The position numbers and the translations under genes are program-made. Under the pieces are notes generated by a model. It did not search any database. It was not told where the DNA came from and saw only the letters and a list, made by a program, of their open reading frames with translations. Below, piece after piece: positions 9,306 to 17,538 of a stretch of DNA of 64,000 nucleotides (position 1 is the stretch's first letter; every line of letters begins with the position of its first letter). The DNA lies in assembly GCA_947086895.1 (NCBI GenBank), contig CAMUAR010000007.1, positions 27,238-91,237 of the forward strand. Direction: 5' to 3'. The DNA is from an uncultured Lachnospiraceae bacterium (GTDB lineage Bacteria; Bacillota; Clostridia; Lachnospirales; Lachnospiraceae).

Positions 9306-9903
9306 TCTGCTCCTCCTTTTCTTTCTGAATTGTATTATTTATTTCAAAATATTTGCGATAACAATCACTGCAATATAAATTGTGATCTAATATTTGACCA
9401 CATTCACAAACAACCCCAACCTGCTTTCCTGGCACTCCCGCAACCAACGCATAATCTGGTACATCCTTTGTCACAACCGCTCCAGCTGCAACCATTGCAT
9501 ACTTTCCAATTACATGCCCGCATAGGATTGTTGCATTCGCACCAATGCTTGCCCCTTCCCGTACAATAGTTTTTATATAGTTCTCTCTTCCTTTCGGAAA
9601 TCTTGCCCTCGGCGTAAGATCATTGGTAAACACACAGGATGGACCACAAAAAACACCATCCTCCAACTCGACCCCTTCATATACGGATACATTGTTTTGA
9701 ATTTTTACTTTATCACCGATCACTACATGATTTGCAATATTTACATTTTGCCCAATGGAACAATGTTTTCCAATTCTAGCGCCGGATTGTATATGACAAA
9801 AATGCCAAATCTTTGTTCCATCTCCGATTTCCACATTCTCATCAATATAACTGCTCTCATGCGCAAAATATCCTGTTTTTTCCTTCTTAATTTTTCTTCT
9901 CAT
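9295..9903 (-). CDS. wbpD: WbpD-like UDP-amino-sugar N-acetyltransferase
   Basis: The 202-residue left-handed beta-helix acetyltransferase opens with YIDENVEIGDGTKIWHF and continues with hexapeptide repeats (IGKHCSIGQNVNIAN, VFTNDLTPRA), as in WbpD/WlbB, which acetylate the 3-amino group of UDP-GlcNAc3NA using acetyl-CoA. The C-terminus has CECG and YCSDC, a four-cysteine pattern suggesting a small metal-binding knuckle. Its 3' end overlaps the start of the WbpE-like gene, so the two pathway steps are coupled. Confidence 0.83.
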   Translation of the reverse strand: MRRKIKKEKTGYFAHESSYIDENVEIGDGTKIWHFCHIQSGARIGKHCSIGQNVNIANHVVIGDKVKIQNNVSVYEGVELEDGVFCGPSCVFTNDLTPRARFPKGRENYIKTIVREGASIGANATILCGHVIGKYAMVAAGAVVTKDVPDYALVAGVPGKQVGVVCECGQILDHNLYCSDCYRKYFEINNTIQKEKEEQNGI

Positions 9904-10037
9904 CTTCCTTACTTCTCTTTTCTGTCACCCTGTCTTTTGAAATTCCTATTGTCCATCATTTTGACAGTTCCTAAAATTTTCTATATTTCTTTGGCTTTTA
10001 TATGTAATTCCCTATTCAAAGTCATTTTCATAAATTC

Positions 10038-11135
10038 TTAAAATTCTTTTATCTTCTCTTCTCCAAACTCTCCTTTCATATCTGCGCTTCCAAATTCTTT
10101 TAATGGAAATTCCACCACTTCCCCAGTTTTCTGGCTTTTATAAACTGCCAATACCAATTCCAACGCTCTTCTTCCCGCATGGGCATCCACATATGGTTCT
10201 CTGTCTTCCCGGATGGCACAAACCACATCTGCAAAAAGGCTGGTATGACCATTCCCGTAAACATTGCTGGTTGCTTCCTTTAGACTTTTGTTTTTATAAT
10301 CCTCCTCTGTTTCACCCGCAAAATTCCAAACTTCAATATTGTTTGTCGATTTTCCGCCCAGTTTTACGGTTCCGTTCTCTCCAAACAGATATAAAGTTTC
10401 TTCCAGATTCTGAGGATACACATTCGTTGTCCCTTCAATGGTTGCAATCACGCCATTTTTAAACTTTACCACTGCCATCCCCACATCTTCCGCTTCCAGA
10501 TAAGAATGGAATTGCTGCCTTGTTGCGCCGTAGACACTTTCGATCTCATCCCCCAGCATCCAGCGCAGCAGGTCGATCCCATGGATGCACTGGTTCATCA
10601 ACGCACCGCCGTCCTGTTCCCAAGTGCCGCGCCAAGGTGCCTGTGTGTAATAATCTCTGTTGCGGTTCCAGCGGACATGGATGGAACCGTGGGAAATCCT
10701 GCCAAAACGCCCTGTTTCCAATGCTTTTCTCATCTCCTGTACCGCGATGTTAAATCGGTTTTGGTGACAGGCAGATACTTTCACATGATATTCTTCTGAC
10801 AATTGGATAATCCTGTCAGCTTCTGCAAGTGACATTGCCATCGGCTTTTCAATAATGACATGGATTCCATGCTGAATACAGTCAAGGGCAATCTGCCCGT
10901 GCAGACCACTTTCAGTTGCGATGCTGACCAACTCTGGTTTTATTTCTGCAATCATTTTCCGATAATCTGTATAACGCGCTATTGTTCGATCTTCTTTTTT
11001 CTCATGTTTTTCCAAAACTGCTTCCATATGTTCCGGGATAATATCGCATACTGCCACAAGCTCCAACTGGTTGGCAATCGCCGCTTTTATATGGTTTGTG
11101 GAAATCCGACCACAGCCGATCAGTGCATATCTCAT
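10038..11135 (-). CDS. wbpB: WbpB/WlbA-like UDP-GlcNAcA 3-dehydrogenase (Gfo/Idh/MocA family)
   Basis: The 365-residue NAD(P)-dependent oxidoreductase has an N-terminal Rossmann fold (ALIGCGRISTNHI), the family EKP motif near residue 97, and a catalytic-region stretch GGALMNQCIHGIDLLRWMLG near residues 178-197 with the conserved His. WbpB/WlbA oxidises C3 of UDP-GlcNAcA to give the keto substrate for WbpE. It starts 37 nt after the DltX-like stop codon, so the sugar pathway and the Dlt system share one transcript. Confidence 0.8.
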   Translation of the reverse strand: MRYALIGCGRISTNHIKAAIANQLELVAVCDIIPEHMEAVLEKHEKKEDRTIARYTDYRKMIAEIKPELVSIATESGLHGQIALDCIQHGIHVIIEKPMAMSLAEADRIIQLSEEYHVKVSACHQNRFNIAVQEMRKALETGRFGRISHGSIHVRWNRNRDYYTQAPWRGTWEQDGGALMNQCIHGIDLLRWMLGDEIESVYGATRQQFHSYLEAEDVGMAVVKFKNGVIATIEGTTNVYPQNLEETLYLFGENGTVKLGGKSTNNIEVWNFAGETEEDYKNKSLKEATSNVYGNGHTSLFADVVCAIREDREPYVDAHAGRRALELVLAVYKSQKTGEVVEFPLKEFGSADMKGEFGEEKIKEF

Positions 11136-11172
11136 TTTTCTTTTCTCCTGTTCTTGTTATATATTTTCTATC

Positions 11173-11325
11173 CTAAAACTGATTATAAATAAATTCTGGA
11201 ACTGTGGTCATCTCTGTGTTAATCAGATGGAAAAAAATACAGATCAGCATGATTCCCATGGCAATCCCATGAACGACCAGCACTATATTTTCATTTTTTT
11301 TTATTCTGCTTATCAGCTTATTCAC
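11173..11325 (-). CDS. dltX: DltX-like 50-residue membrane peptide
   Basis: A GTG at 11325 follows GAGGTGG with 8 nt between and opens a 50-codon frame ending at TAG 11173-11175. The peptide has a basic N-terminus, one membrane helix of about 18-22 residues and the C-terminal end PEFIYNQF. DltX proteins of Gram-positive dlt operons are about 50 residues with one helix and end in FIYNEF or similar; the tyrosine in this motif has been reported to carry the D-alanyl group between DltB and DltD. It lies 42 nt downstream of dltD. Canonical dltX is usually upstream of dltA, so the position is unusual, but size, topology and end motif agree. Confidence 0.8.
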   Translation of the reverse strand: MNKLISRIKKNENIVLVVHGIAMGIMLICIFFHLINTEMTTVPEFIYNQF

Positions 11326-11367
11326 TTTACGATCCACCTCATTTTCGAATCTTTTTATAAAAGGTTT

Positions 11368-13197
11368 TCACTCACTTTGCATTACATGAAATATGTCAAT
11401 TCCTCTGATCTCGATTCTTTCAGAAAGAAAAGTACTCACATCAAACTGATATTTCACCACATCACCATGCTTTAATGCGACTTGACTCGCTATCGTCTGA
11501 TCCGCCTTGTTACTATTTCCTTTAACCACAAATGTATAGATACCATCATCAAGTTGATTGACATAAGTACCGCTCAAATATCCGGTTTCTGACAGGCTAT
11601 CTATATTTGCAATATGGCTGCCCTCCGAGTCATACACCTGTAAGACAACAGCATTAAATTGATTATCCTCTGTCTCTGTTGTCATAATAAATTTCCCGGG
11701 TTCTGACTCCACGCACCCTGCTGAGAGCTGTCTGTTCAAAAACATCCTCTCTGCCTGCAGTATTGTTACATCCGCCCTTATCCCTGCCCCGTGGTCCGCA
11801 ACCCCTTCAAGATTTACTGTTTTTTGTTTTGTTATTTCCTCTGCTGCATCGGTCACACCTCTAAGATACCCATCTGCACTTATGGTAAGCTTTATGGGAG
11901 AATCAAAATTTATCTGTGCTTCCGAAACATCAGATATATAATTTAACAAACGGATTTCAGCACTTTTGCTCTCCGTATCCTCCTTTATCACATACGCGGA
12001 TACCTCAAATGGATAATTCCTTACTTTGTCATGATCAAGGTAATAGCGGTAAACTCCCTCATTAAGGTATGCCCATCCTTTCCAGCCAAGGTGCATAATA
12101 TCCTTGAGGAAATAAGGTTCATACTCCTTATCAGAAAAATCCAGCACTGACACGCCATGCGCCATACAAATATCCCTTATCTTTTGATAATAGGCTTTCC
12201 TGCTTGCCTGCGGAAAACCAGTCCAGTCATACCAGATTCCGTTCACTGGAATATTTACAATCAACGGGGTAATTCCCGTATCCTCACAGACTTTGAAAAA
12301 CAACTCTAAATCGTCATATTCCGGGGATTCCAGATAACTCGCTCCTGTATTTACACCCTTGTTGCTAAAGTATCCGCTTTCAATATATGTAGTGTAATAA
12401 TAGTCATATATATATAAATTGTTGTTTGTACACGCCTTTACACCAGCCTGCTCCGCTTTTTTCAACAACTCCTGATAATCGATATTCTCTGCCACGACCT
12501 GCTCTTCTGACGGACTTACTGTGATTTTCTCCAGTTCCATCAACAGATCCCTTGTCTGCTTATTCTCCATAACAATATCCCAAGCCGCAACTTGTAATCT
12601 CTCCGCCAAACTGGCATTTTTTTCTATATACACCTTGTCATAAAGCAGCACCCTCCGATATTCTTCTGGGTTTCCTGTTTCCAGCAAACTTTCTGCCCGG
12701 TCAGCCAGTTTCCTTTTTGTCTCATAGGAGAGATTTTTATTTTTTACCATATGCGAAAATAATCTCTCGGAAAACCTGCTCGCATAAGCTTCGCCGCTTA
12801 AGTGACTTGCAGTAAACCACTGCGGCGACAAAATCAATACAACTTTTTTGTTTTCGATATCATCCGCAACTGCTCCTAAAGTAATCGCGTGGTGAAGGGA
12901 TTGCATAGTCCCCCTTCCTACCATAATTATATTATAATCAGAATTTCCTCCATTAAATAACGCGGGCGGGTACGCAACATTGTCCGATGCTGACAGCTCA
13001 GATGATCCAAATAACAAAATCGAGCTGTTATCTGCCAAATCTCCCAAAACCGCCGCGCAGAAATTCCTTGTGTCAGTATTATAATAGATAATTTTGCTCC
13101 TGTCTGACAGGACTGCCTTTTGATTGAATACAGAATATCCCACAACAAAGACAGTTAAGATTACACAGGCAGCCACCAGCGGCAAAATTCTTTTCAT
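11368..13197 (-). CDS. dltD: DltD-like D-alanyl transfer protein with C-terminal extension
   Basis: The 609-residue protein has an N-terminal membrane anchor (about residues 4-24) and an extracellular SGNH-type fold. FGSSE at 63-67 gives the Ser nucleophile, ILSPQWFT lies at 122-129, and KDIMHLGWKGW gives Asp366 and His369; all are DltD hallmarks. DltD finishes D-alanyl transfer to the polymer outside the cell. Canonical DltD ends about where residue 390 falls here. The extra 220 residues or so look like beta-rich modules and could bind the polysaccharide; I do not recognise them. The start at 13197 follows AGGAGGCGCAGGA. Confidence 0.85.
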   Translation of the reverse strand: MKRILPLVAACVILTVFVVGYSVFNQKAVLSDRSKIIYYNTDTRNFCAAVLGDLADNSSILLFGSSELSASDNVAYPPALFNGGNSDYNIIMVGRGTMQSLHHAITLGAVADDIENKKVVLILSPQWFTASHLSGEAYASRFSERLFSHMVKNKNLSYETKRKLADRAESLLETGNPEEYRRVLLYDKVYIEKNASLAERLQVAAWDIVMENKQTRDLLMELEKITVSPSEEQVVAENIDYQELLKKAEQAGVKACTNNNLYIYDYYYTTYIESGYFSNKGVNTGASYLESPEYDDLELFFKVCEDTGITPLIVNIPVNGIWYDWTGFPQASRKAYYQKIRDICMAHGVSVLDFSDKEYEPYFLKDIMHLGWKGWAYLNEGVYRYYLDHDKVRNYPFEVSAYVIKEDTESKSAEIRLLNYISDVSEAQINFDSPIKLTISADGYLRGVTDAAEEITKQKTVNLEGVADHGAGIRADVTILQAERMFLNRQLSAGCVESEPGKFIMTTETEDNQFNAVVLQVYDSEGSHIANIDSLSETGYLSGTYVNQLDDGIYTFVVKGNSNKADQTIASQVALKHGDVVKYQFDVSTFLSERIEIRGIDIFHVMQSE

Positions 13198-13208
13198 TCC
13201 TGCGCCTC

Positions 13209-13448
13209 CTATATCCTCCCTGTTCTCTGAAGCACCAAATCTATAACTTTTTGAGGCGTATTGATCTGCGCTCTGTCAAGTTCTGATGGCGCCACTGTAA
13301 TCCCGAATGTTTCCTCAAGCTGTATTACCATCTCGATAAATCCAAGGGAATCCAGCAAATCCGTTTCGAAAAGTTCTATGTTAAGATCCTCTTTTACGAC
13401 ATCATCCTCACATGCCTTTGATAATATATCTAAAATCTTCTCTTCCAT
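13209..13448 (-). CDS. dltC: DltC-like D-alanyl carrier protein
   Basis: The 79-residue acidic acyl-carrier protein has the phosphopantetheine attachment motif LLDSLGF with Ser34. It would carry the D-alanyl thioester made by the DltA-like ligase and dock on the DltB-like MBOAT protein. The gene lies 11 nt upstream of the dltD-like start and about 120 nt downstream of dltB. The length matches DltC (about 78-80 residues). A carrier for another amino acid is possible, but the neighbours favour D-alanine. Confidence 0.88.
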   Translation of the reverse strand: MEEKILDILSKACEDDVVKEDLNIELFETDLLDSLGFIEMVIQLEETFGITVAPSELDRAQINTPQKVIDLVLQRTGRI

Positions 13449-13570
13449 TTTAATCCCCCATTCCGAAGTGCTTTTTGTTTAAGGTATGCAAGCCGAATAT
13501 TAGATTTGGCTCTGCGATTTAAATTTGTGATGTTCTGGCATAATCCTTTTCGTTTATACCTTTCGCATCT

Positions 13571-14761
13571 TTATACTCCTATAATCACTGCCCCTTTTAT
13601 AAAATCCTGCACCATTGTGTTTATATACCCCGAAAAAACCAAAAAGCCAAACATCACAATATTTAATGTGATAAACCATGATGCCATTTTATACCAAAGT
13701 TTCCCTTTTGATTTTTTGTAAAACTTTGATTTTTTCTGATAAATTTCTGTTATAGCTAAAATCACACCATGATACAGACCATATTGTATATAATGCGTCT
13801 CAAGTCCATGCCACAGACCCATAATAAACATGTTCACGATATATCCTGCCGATGCTGCATAAATACGGTCAGAAAACCATTTGCTTTTTAAGGCTCCCAT
13901 CATAAAACGATTAAAAATAAAATCTCGGAACCATGTTGACAGCGAAATATGCCACCGATTCCAGAAATCTTTCATATCAAGACTGATAAATGGCAGCCGA
14001 AAATTATCTGGCAGCTGTATACCCAAAACATACGCTGTACCCACAGCCATTGCCGAGTACCCGGCAAAATCAAAGAACAGATATAATCCGTAGGTATAGG
14101 CACTTCCCAGTACTGTCAGTGTACTGTATGGTTTTGCAAAAAAATCCTGCATCCAGCCATAACATATCTCTGAGCATACAATTTTGTAAAATGCCCCAAG
14201 GACAAGTTTGAATGTACCAGCTTCAAACAGCTTGCTGTATTCCTCCCTTGTATACTCTCTTGCATCATCCTGGCAAAACCTTCTGCTTCGGTCGATCGGT
14301 CCAGAACTTAAGCTTGGGAAAAACAAGAGGAAACCCAAATACGAAAAGGCTTGGATATCCGCAATTACACCATCGTGGATTTCTATGATTACCTGCACGG
14401 ATCGGAAACAGATATATGAAATTCCAAGGAATCCCCCCACACCTTCTTCGAACGCGGATATTTTGTAAAACACCAGCAGCATTAACGCTAAACCTACTAC
14501 AGTATGGAATACGAAATCGCTATCATTCCCCCTGCTCTTTAAGTAAATATATATTTTAGTCAAAAACAACGCAAATATTGCATAACCTAACAACAGCCAC
14601 AATTGATTTGGAGTTGTGTGATATATCAGATAGATCAAGAGTCCCGATGCAAATGCTCTGTAAAATTTTAGGTACTTACTTTTCCAAAATCCTATCACAG
14701 CCGCTGCGATCAACACCACAGCCAGCCACGAGAAAAAATCAAATCCTGAATAGAAACTCAT
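13571..14761 (-). CDS. dltB: DltB-like MBOAT membrane protein
   Basis: The 396-residue membrane protein has about ten helices and MBOAT signatures: FWNRWHISLSTWFRDF at 266-281 and MGLWHGLETHYIQYGLYHG at about 314-332, including His318 and His331. DltB takes the D-alanyl group from DltC and passes it across the membrane. The start codon overlaps the dltA-like stop by 4 nt (ATGA type), indicating coupled translation. The arrangement A-B-C-D-X is collinear with classical dlt operons except for the place of dltX. Confidence 0.9.
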   Translation of the reverse strand: MSFYSGFDFFSWLAVVLIAAAVIGFWKSKYLKFYRAFASGLLIYLIYHTTPNQLWLLLGYAIFALFLTKIYIYLKSRGNDSDFVFHTVVGLALMLLVFYKISAFEEGVGGFLGISYICFRSVQVIIEIHDGVIADIQAFSYLGFLLFFPSLSSGPIDRSRRFCQDDAREYTREEYSKLFEAGTFKLVLGAFYKIVCSEICYGWMQDFFAKPYSTLTVLGSAYTYGLYLFFDFAGYSAMAVGTAYVLGIQLPDNFRLPFISLDMKDFWNRWHISLSTWFRDFIFNRFMMGALKSKWFSDRIYAASAGYIVNMFIMGLWHGLETHYIQYGLYHGVILAITEIYQKKSKFYKKSKGKLWYKMASWFITLNIVMFGFLVFSGYINTMVQDFIKGAVIIGV

Positions 14762-16344
14762 CTTTGGCTGTCCTCCAATGCTTTTCTGTCCACTTTTCCA
14801 TTCATTGTCATAGGAATAAAATCAACGAACTTGATTTTTTTTGGAACCATATACTCTGGCAAAAGCTGTTTTAATTCCCTTTTTATTTTCTGTGATAACT
14901 GAAAATCAAACGTTGCAATTTTTGTACTGTTTTCTCTATACACAAGATAGGCTGTAAGGCTTTTCACTCGGTGGCTGTCATCAAAATTTGGCAGCACAAC
15001 TGCCTTCTCTACATAAGGTATCTTAATCAAATTGTTTTCTATATCCTCAATTTCTATTCTGTAGCCGTGGAGCTTGATTTGAAAATCCATGCGCCCGCAG
15101 TAAAACAATTGACCGTTTTTTTTATATCCTTTATCACCTGTGCGGTACAGACGATATTCTGTGCCATTAATCGTATAAATTGAAAATGATTTTTTTGTCT
15201 GCTCCTCATTTCTATAATATCCTGTGCTTACTGTGTCGCCTACAATAATGATTTCGCCCTCTTCCCCATCTGGCATATTATTACCATTTTCATCCACGAT
15301 AAAAATCCATGTGCCGGGTTTTGCCGCGCCAACCGGCAGTGGATTGTAATCATTCAATGTTTCTTCGTCAATCACAGCCTGTGTTACACAAACCGTCGAT
15401 TCTGTAGGTCCGTAAGTATTTACAATTACGGATTCTGGGAAATTTTCACGCAATCTTTCTACCGTTCTGTTTGTCAATACCTCTCCACAGAACAGAAAGT
15501 ATTTCATATTCTTTAACAGCTTATCATTAAAGCAATGGTCTGACAGACATACATCAGCAAACGAGGGAGTGAATACCCAGATATTTACATCTGCTACAGA
15601 TAATACCTTATACAGCAGCTTTAAATTCTTCTGTATTTCTTTCGTGACTGCACATATCGTCCCACCAGTGCAGAGAGAAAGATATATATCCATCACTGAC
15701 AGGTCGAAGGAAAATGGAGCCTGATTCAGAAAGCGGTACGTATGTTGTGAAATACCCCCCCCCGCTAAATTTTGAGCCCACTTTACATAATTTGTGAGAC
15801 ACTCCGTGCTGATCTTCACGCCCTTGGGATTTCCTGTTGAGCCAGATGTGAAAATGATATAGAAGGTGTCTTCTGGTTTTGTACAGAGATCTTGTGCTAT
15901 TTCATACTGTCCATCATAACTTATATTCCTTATGGACATTAGGTCAAGATATTCACAGCCTATTGGCAACAAAAAGTCTTTATCTTCTGTTGCCAATATT
16001 ATTTCAGGTTCCACGCTGCCAATAATATCTTCCACCCTTGATGTTGGAACGGATACATCTATGGGAATATAGGCATGTCCTGATTTTGCACAAGCTATAA
16101 AACAACTAAGCATATATTTATTTTTATGCCCGTACACAATAATTGGGTTTCTCCCCTTTGTATGGGTGCTGATATAGCCAGCCAATCGATCCGAATATTG
16201 ATTTAACTCCTTCCATGTTAAAGAATCTACTGTATAATGGGACTTTTGCAACATATCTGTTTCCGCTGCATCATATACAATATATGCTATGCTATCAGGG
16301 TTCTTCTTGGCATATTCTTTTATCTGATGGATCATTTCATTCAT
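14758..16344 (-). CDS. dltA: DltA-like D-alanine--carrier ligase containing an in-frame G9 tract
   Basis: The 528-residue AMP-forming adenylation enzyme has IIFTSGSTGNPKG (A3, about 163-175), FLFCGEVL with Cys286 (a DltA feature near the D-alanine pocket), YGPTES at 311-316, YRTGD and the catalytic Lys517 in NGKVDRKAL. It would activate D-alanine with ATP and load it on the DltC-like carrier. Codons 195-197 encode three glycines within a run of nine G (15755-15763 on the plus strand as C9). Here the frame is open, so the gene is ON; loss or gain of one G would truncate it near residue 200. Confidence 0.88.
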   Translation of the reverse strand: MNEMIHQIKEYAKKNPDSIAYIVYDAAETDMLQKSHYTVDSLTWKELNQYSDRLAGYISTHTKGRNPIIVYGHKNKYMLSCFIACAKSGHAYIPIDVSVPTSRVEDIIGSVEPEIILATEDKDFLLPIGCEYLDLMSIRNISYDGQYEIAQDLCTKPEDTFYIIFTSGSTGNPKGVKISTECLTNYVKWAQNLAGGGISQHTYRFLNQAPFSFDLSVMDIYLSLCTGGTICAVTKEIQKNLKLLYKVLSVADVNIWVFTPSFADVCLSDHCFNDKLLKNMKYFLFCGEVLTNRTVERLRENFPESVIVNTYGPTESTVCVTQAVIDEETLNDYNPLPVGAAKPGTWIFIVDENGNNMPDGEEGEIIIVGDTVSTGYYRNEEQTKKSFSIYTINGTEYRLYRTGDKGYKKNGQLFYCGRMDFQIKLHGYRIEIEDIENNLIKIPYVEKAVVLPNFDDSHRVKSLTAYLVYRENSTKIATFDFQLSQKIKRELKQLLPEYMVPKKIKFVDFIPMTMNGKVDRKALEDSQR

Positions 16345-16438
16345 TTGTACCAGTCCTCCTCTTAATTCCCATCTCCAAAAGGCTCTTCATCTTTTCAGAT
16401 TAATTGTTCTTTTCAACTGCACCCAACCAATGTATATT

Positions 16439-17538
16439 TTATAAAAAACTACCTCTTTCCATCTTATCTTCAAGAAGTTGTACAATTTTTTCAGCAGAAT
16501 GACCATCTCCAAAAGGGTTGTAATCTTCTTTAATCAACTGCTTGGTATTTAATTTATCAATAATCTCATCTGCAATTGGTTTTGACAATTCGTTTCTGCC
16601 ATCTACCATAATTTCCGGCCAACATACAAAATCAAGAATTGTGATACATTTCTTTTTTGCAAAAAATGCTTCACGCTGCAAACCTCCTGAGTCTGTAACT
16701 ACTTTTTTTGCATTATCAACAAGATAAATACTTTCCAGATAACCGACTGGTTCACATAATATTATCTTTTGGAATTTATATTTTCGCTGTAACTTTTCTG
16801 CATATTGCCTACTTCTTGGATGTACAGGATAAATCGTGGGAGCATCTAACTGTTCCATCGCTCTAAATATTTCTAAAAGTGTATGGCTATCACTTGTATT
16901 TTCTTCTCTATGACAAGTCAAATAATAAAATTCTTTAGGTATGGAAATCAAACCTTCAAAAAATGAATTTAGTTTAAAATCTTTACAATACTTTTTTATT
17001 CTATATTTTAAAAAAGCATCGTACATAGGATCTCCAACCATATATCCCCGCTCAGATAATCCTTCTGAATTTATATTTCTTATACCACTTTGTGTACTTG
17101 CCAACAATAAAGATGAAAGATGATCTGTTAAAATTCTATTGACTTCTTCTGGATTCTTTTTATTATAAGTACGTACTCCTGCCTCCACATGGCAAATTGG
17201 AATATGTAACTTCGCCGCTGACAATGCCGCTGCTAATGTGGAATTTGTATCTCCATAAACAAGTAACAGATCTACCCCCCCCCAATATATTTTTGCAATA
17301 TTTCTTCTATTGCAATCATCATTCTACCTGTCATTTGCGCATGAGTACCTCCAGAAATACCAAGATTATAATCTGGATCTGGAATATCCAATTCTTTAAA
17401 AAATTGCGCAGACATATTATAATCATAATGCTGACCTGTATGGATTAATACTTCTGTATGTTTTTTTCTTAGTATTTCTGACACAACTGCTGCCTTAATA
17501 AACTGGGGACGCGCCCCAACAACAGTAACTATTTTCAT
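16439..17538 (-). pseudogene. wbpI: WbpI-like UDP-GlcNAc3NAcA 2-epimerase, out of frame at a G9 tract
   Basis: The ATG at 17538 opens a frame that reads VVGARPQFIKAAVV, HTGQHYDYNMS and GGTHAQMTGRM, then hits TAG directly after nine G (17275-17283 as C9). One additional G restores IGGGVDLLLVYGDTNS and a continuous 366-residue enzyme including HVEAGVRTY, HPRSRQYAE and TDSGGLQREA, the non-hydrolysing UDP-GlcNAc 2-epimerase signatures. The N-terminal wording is closest to WbpI, which converts UDP-GlcNAc3NAcA to UDP-ManNAc3NAcA. Both halves are intact, so I read this as a phase-OFF copy. A WecB/MnaA-type epimerase is the alternative. Confidence 0.85.

Noticed and set aside
14758..16344. NRPS module instead of DltA
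   Set aside because: There is no condensation or thioesterase domain, and the adjacent dltB, dltC, dltD and dltX-like genes and the FCGE motif fit a D-alanine ligase.
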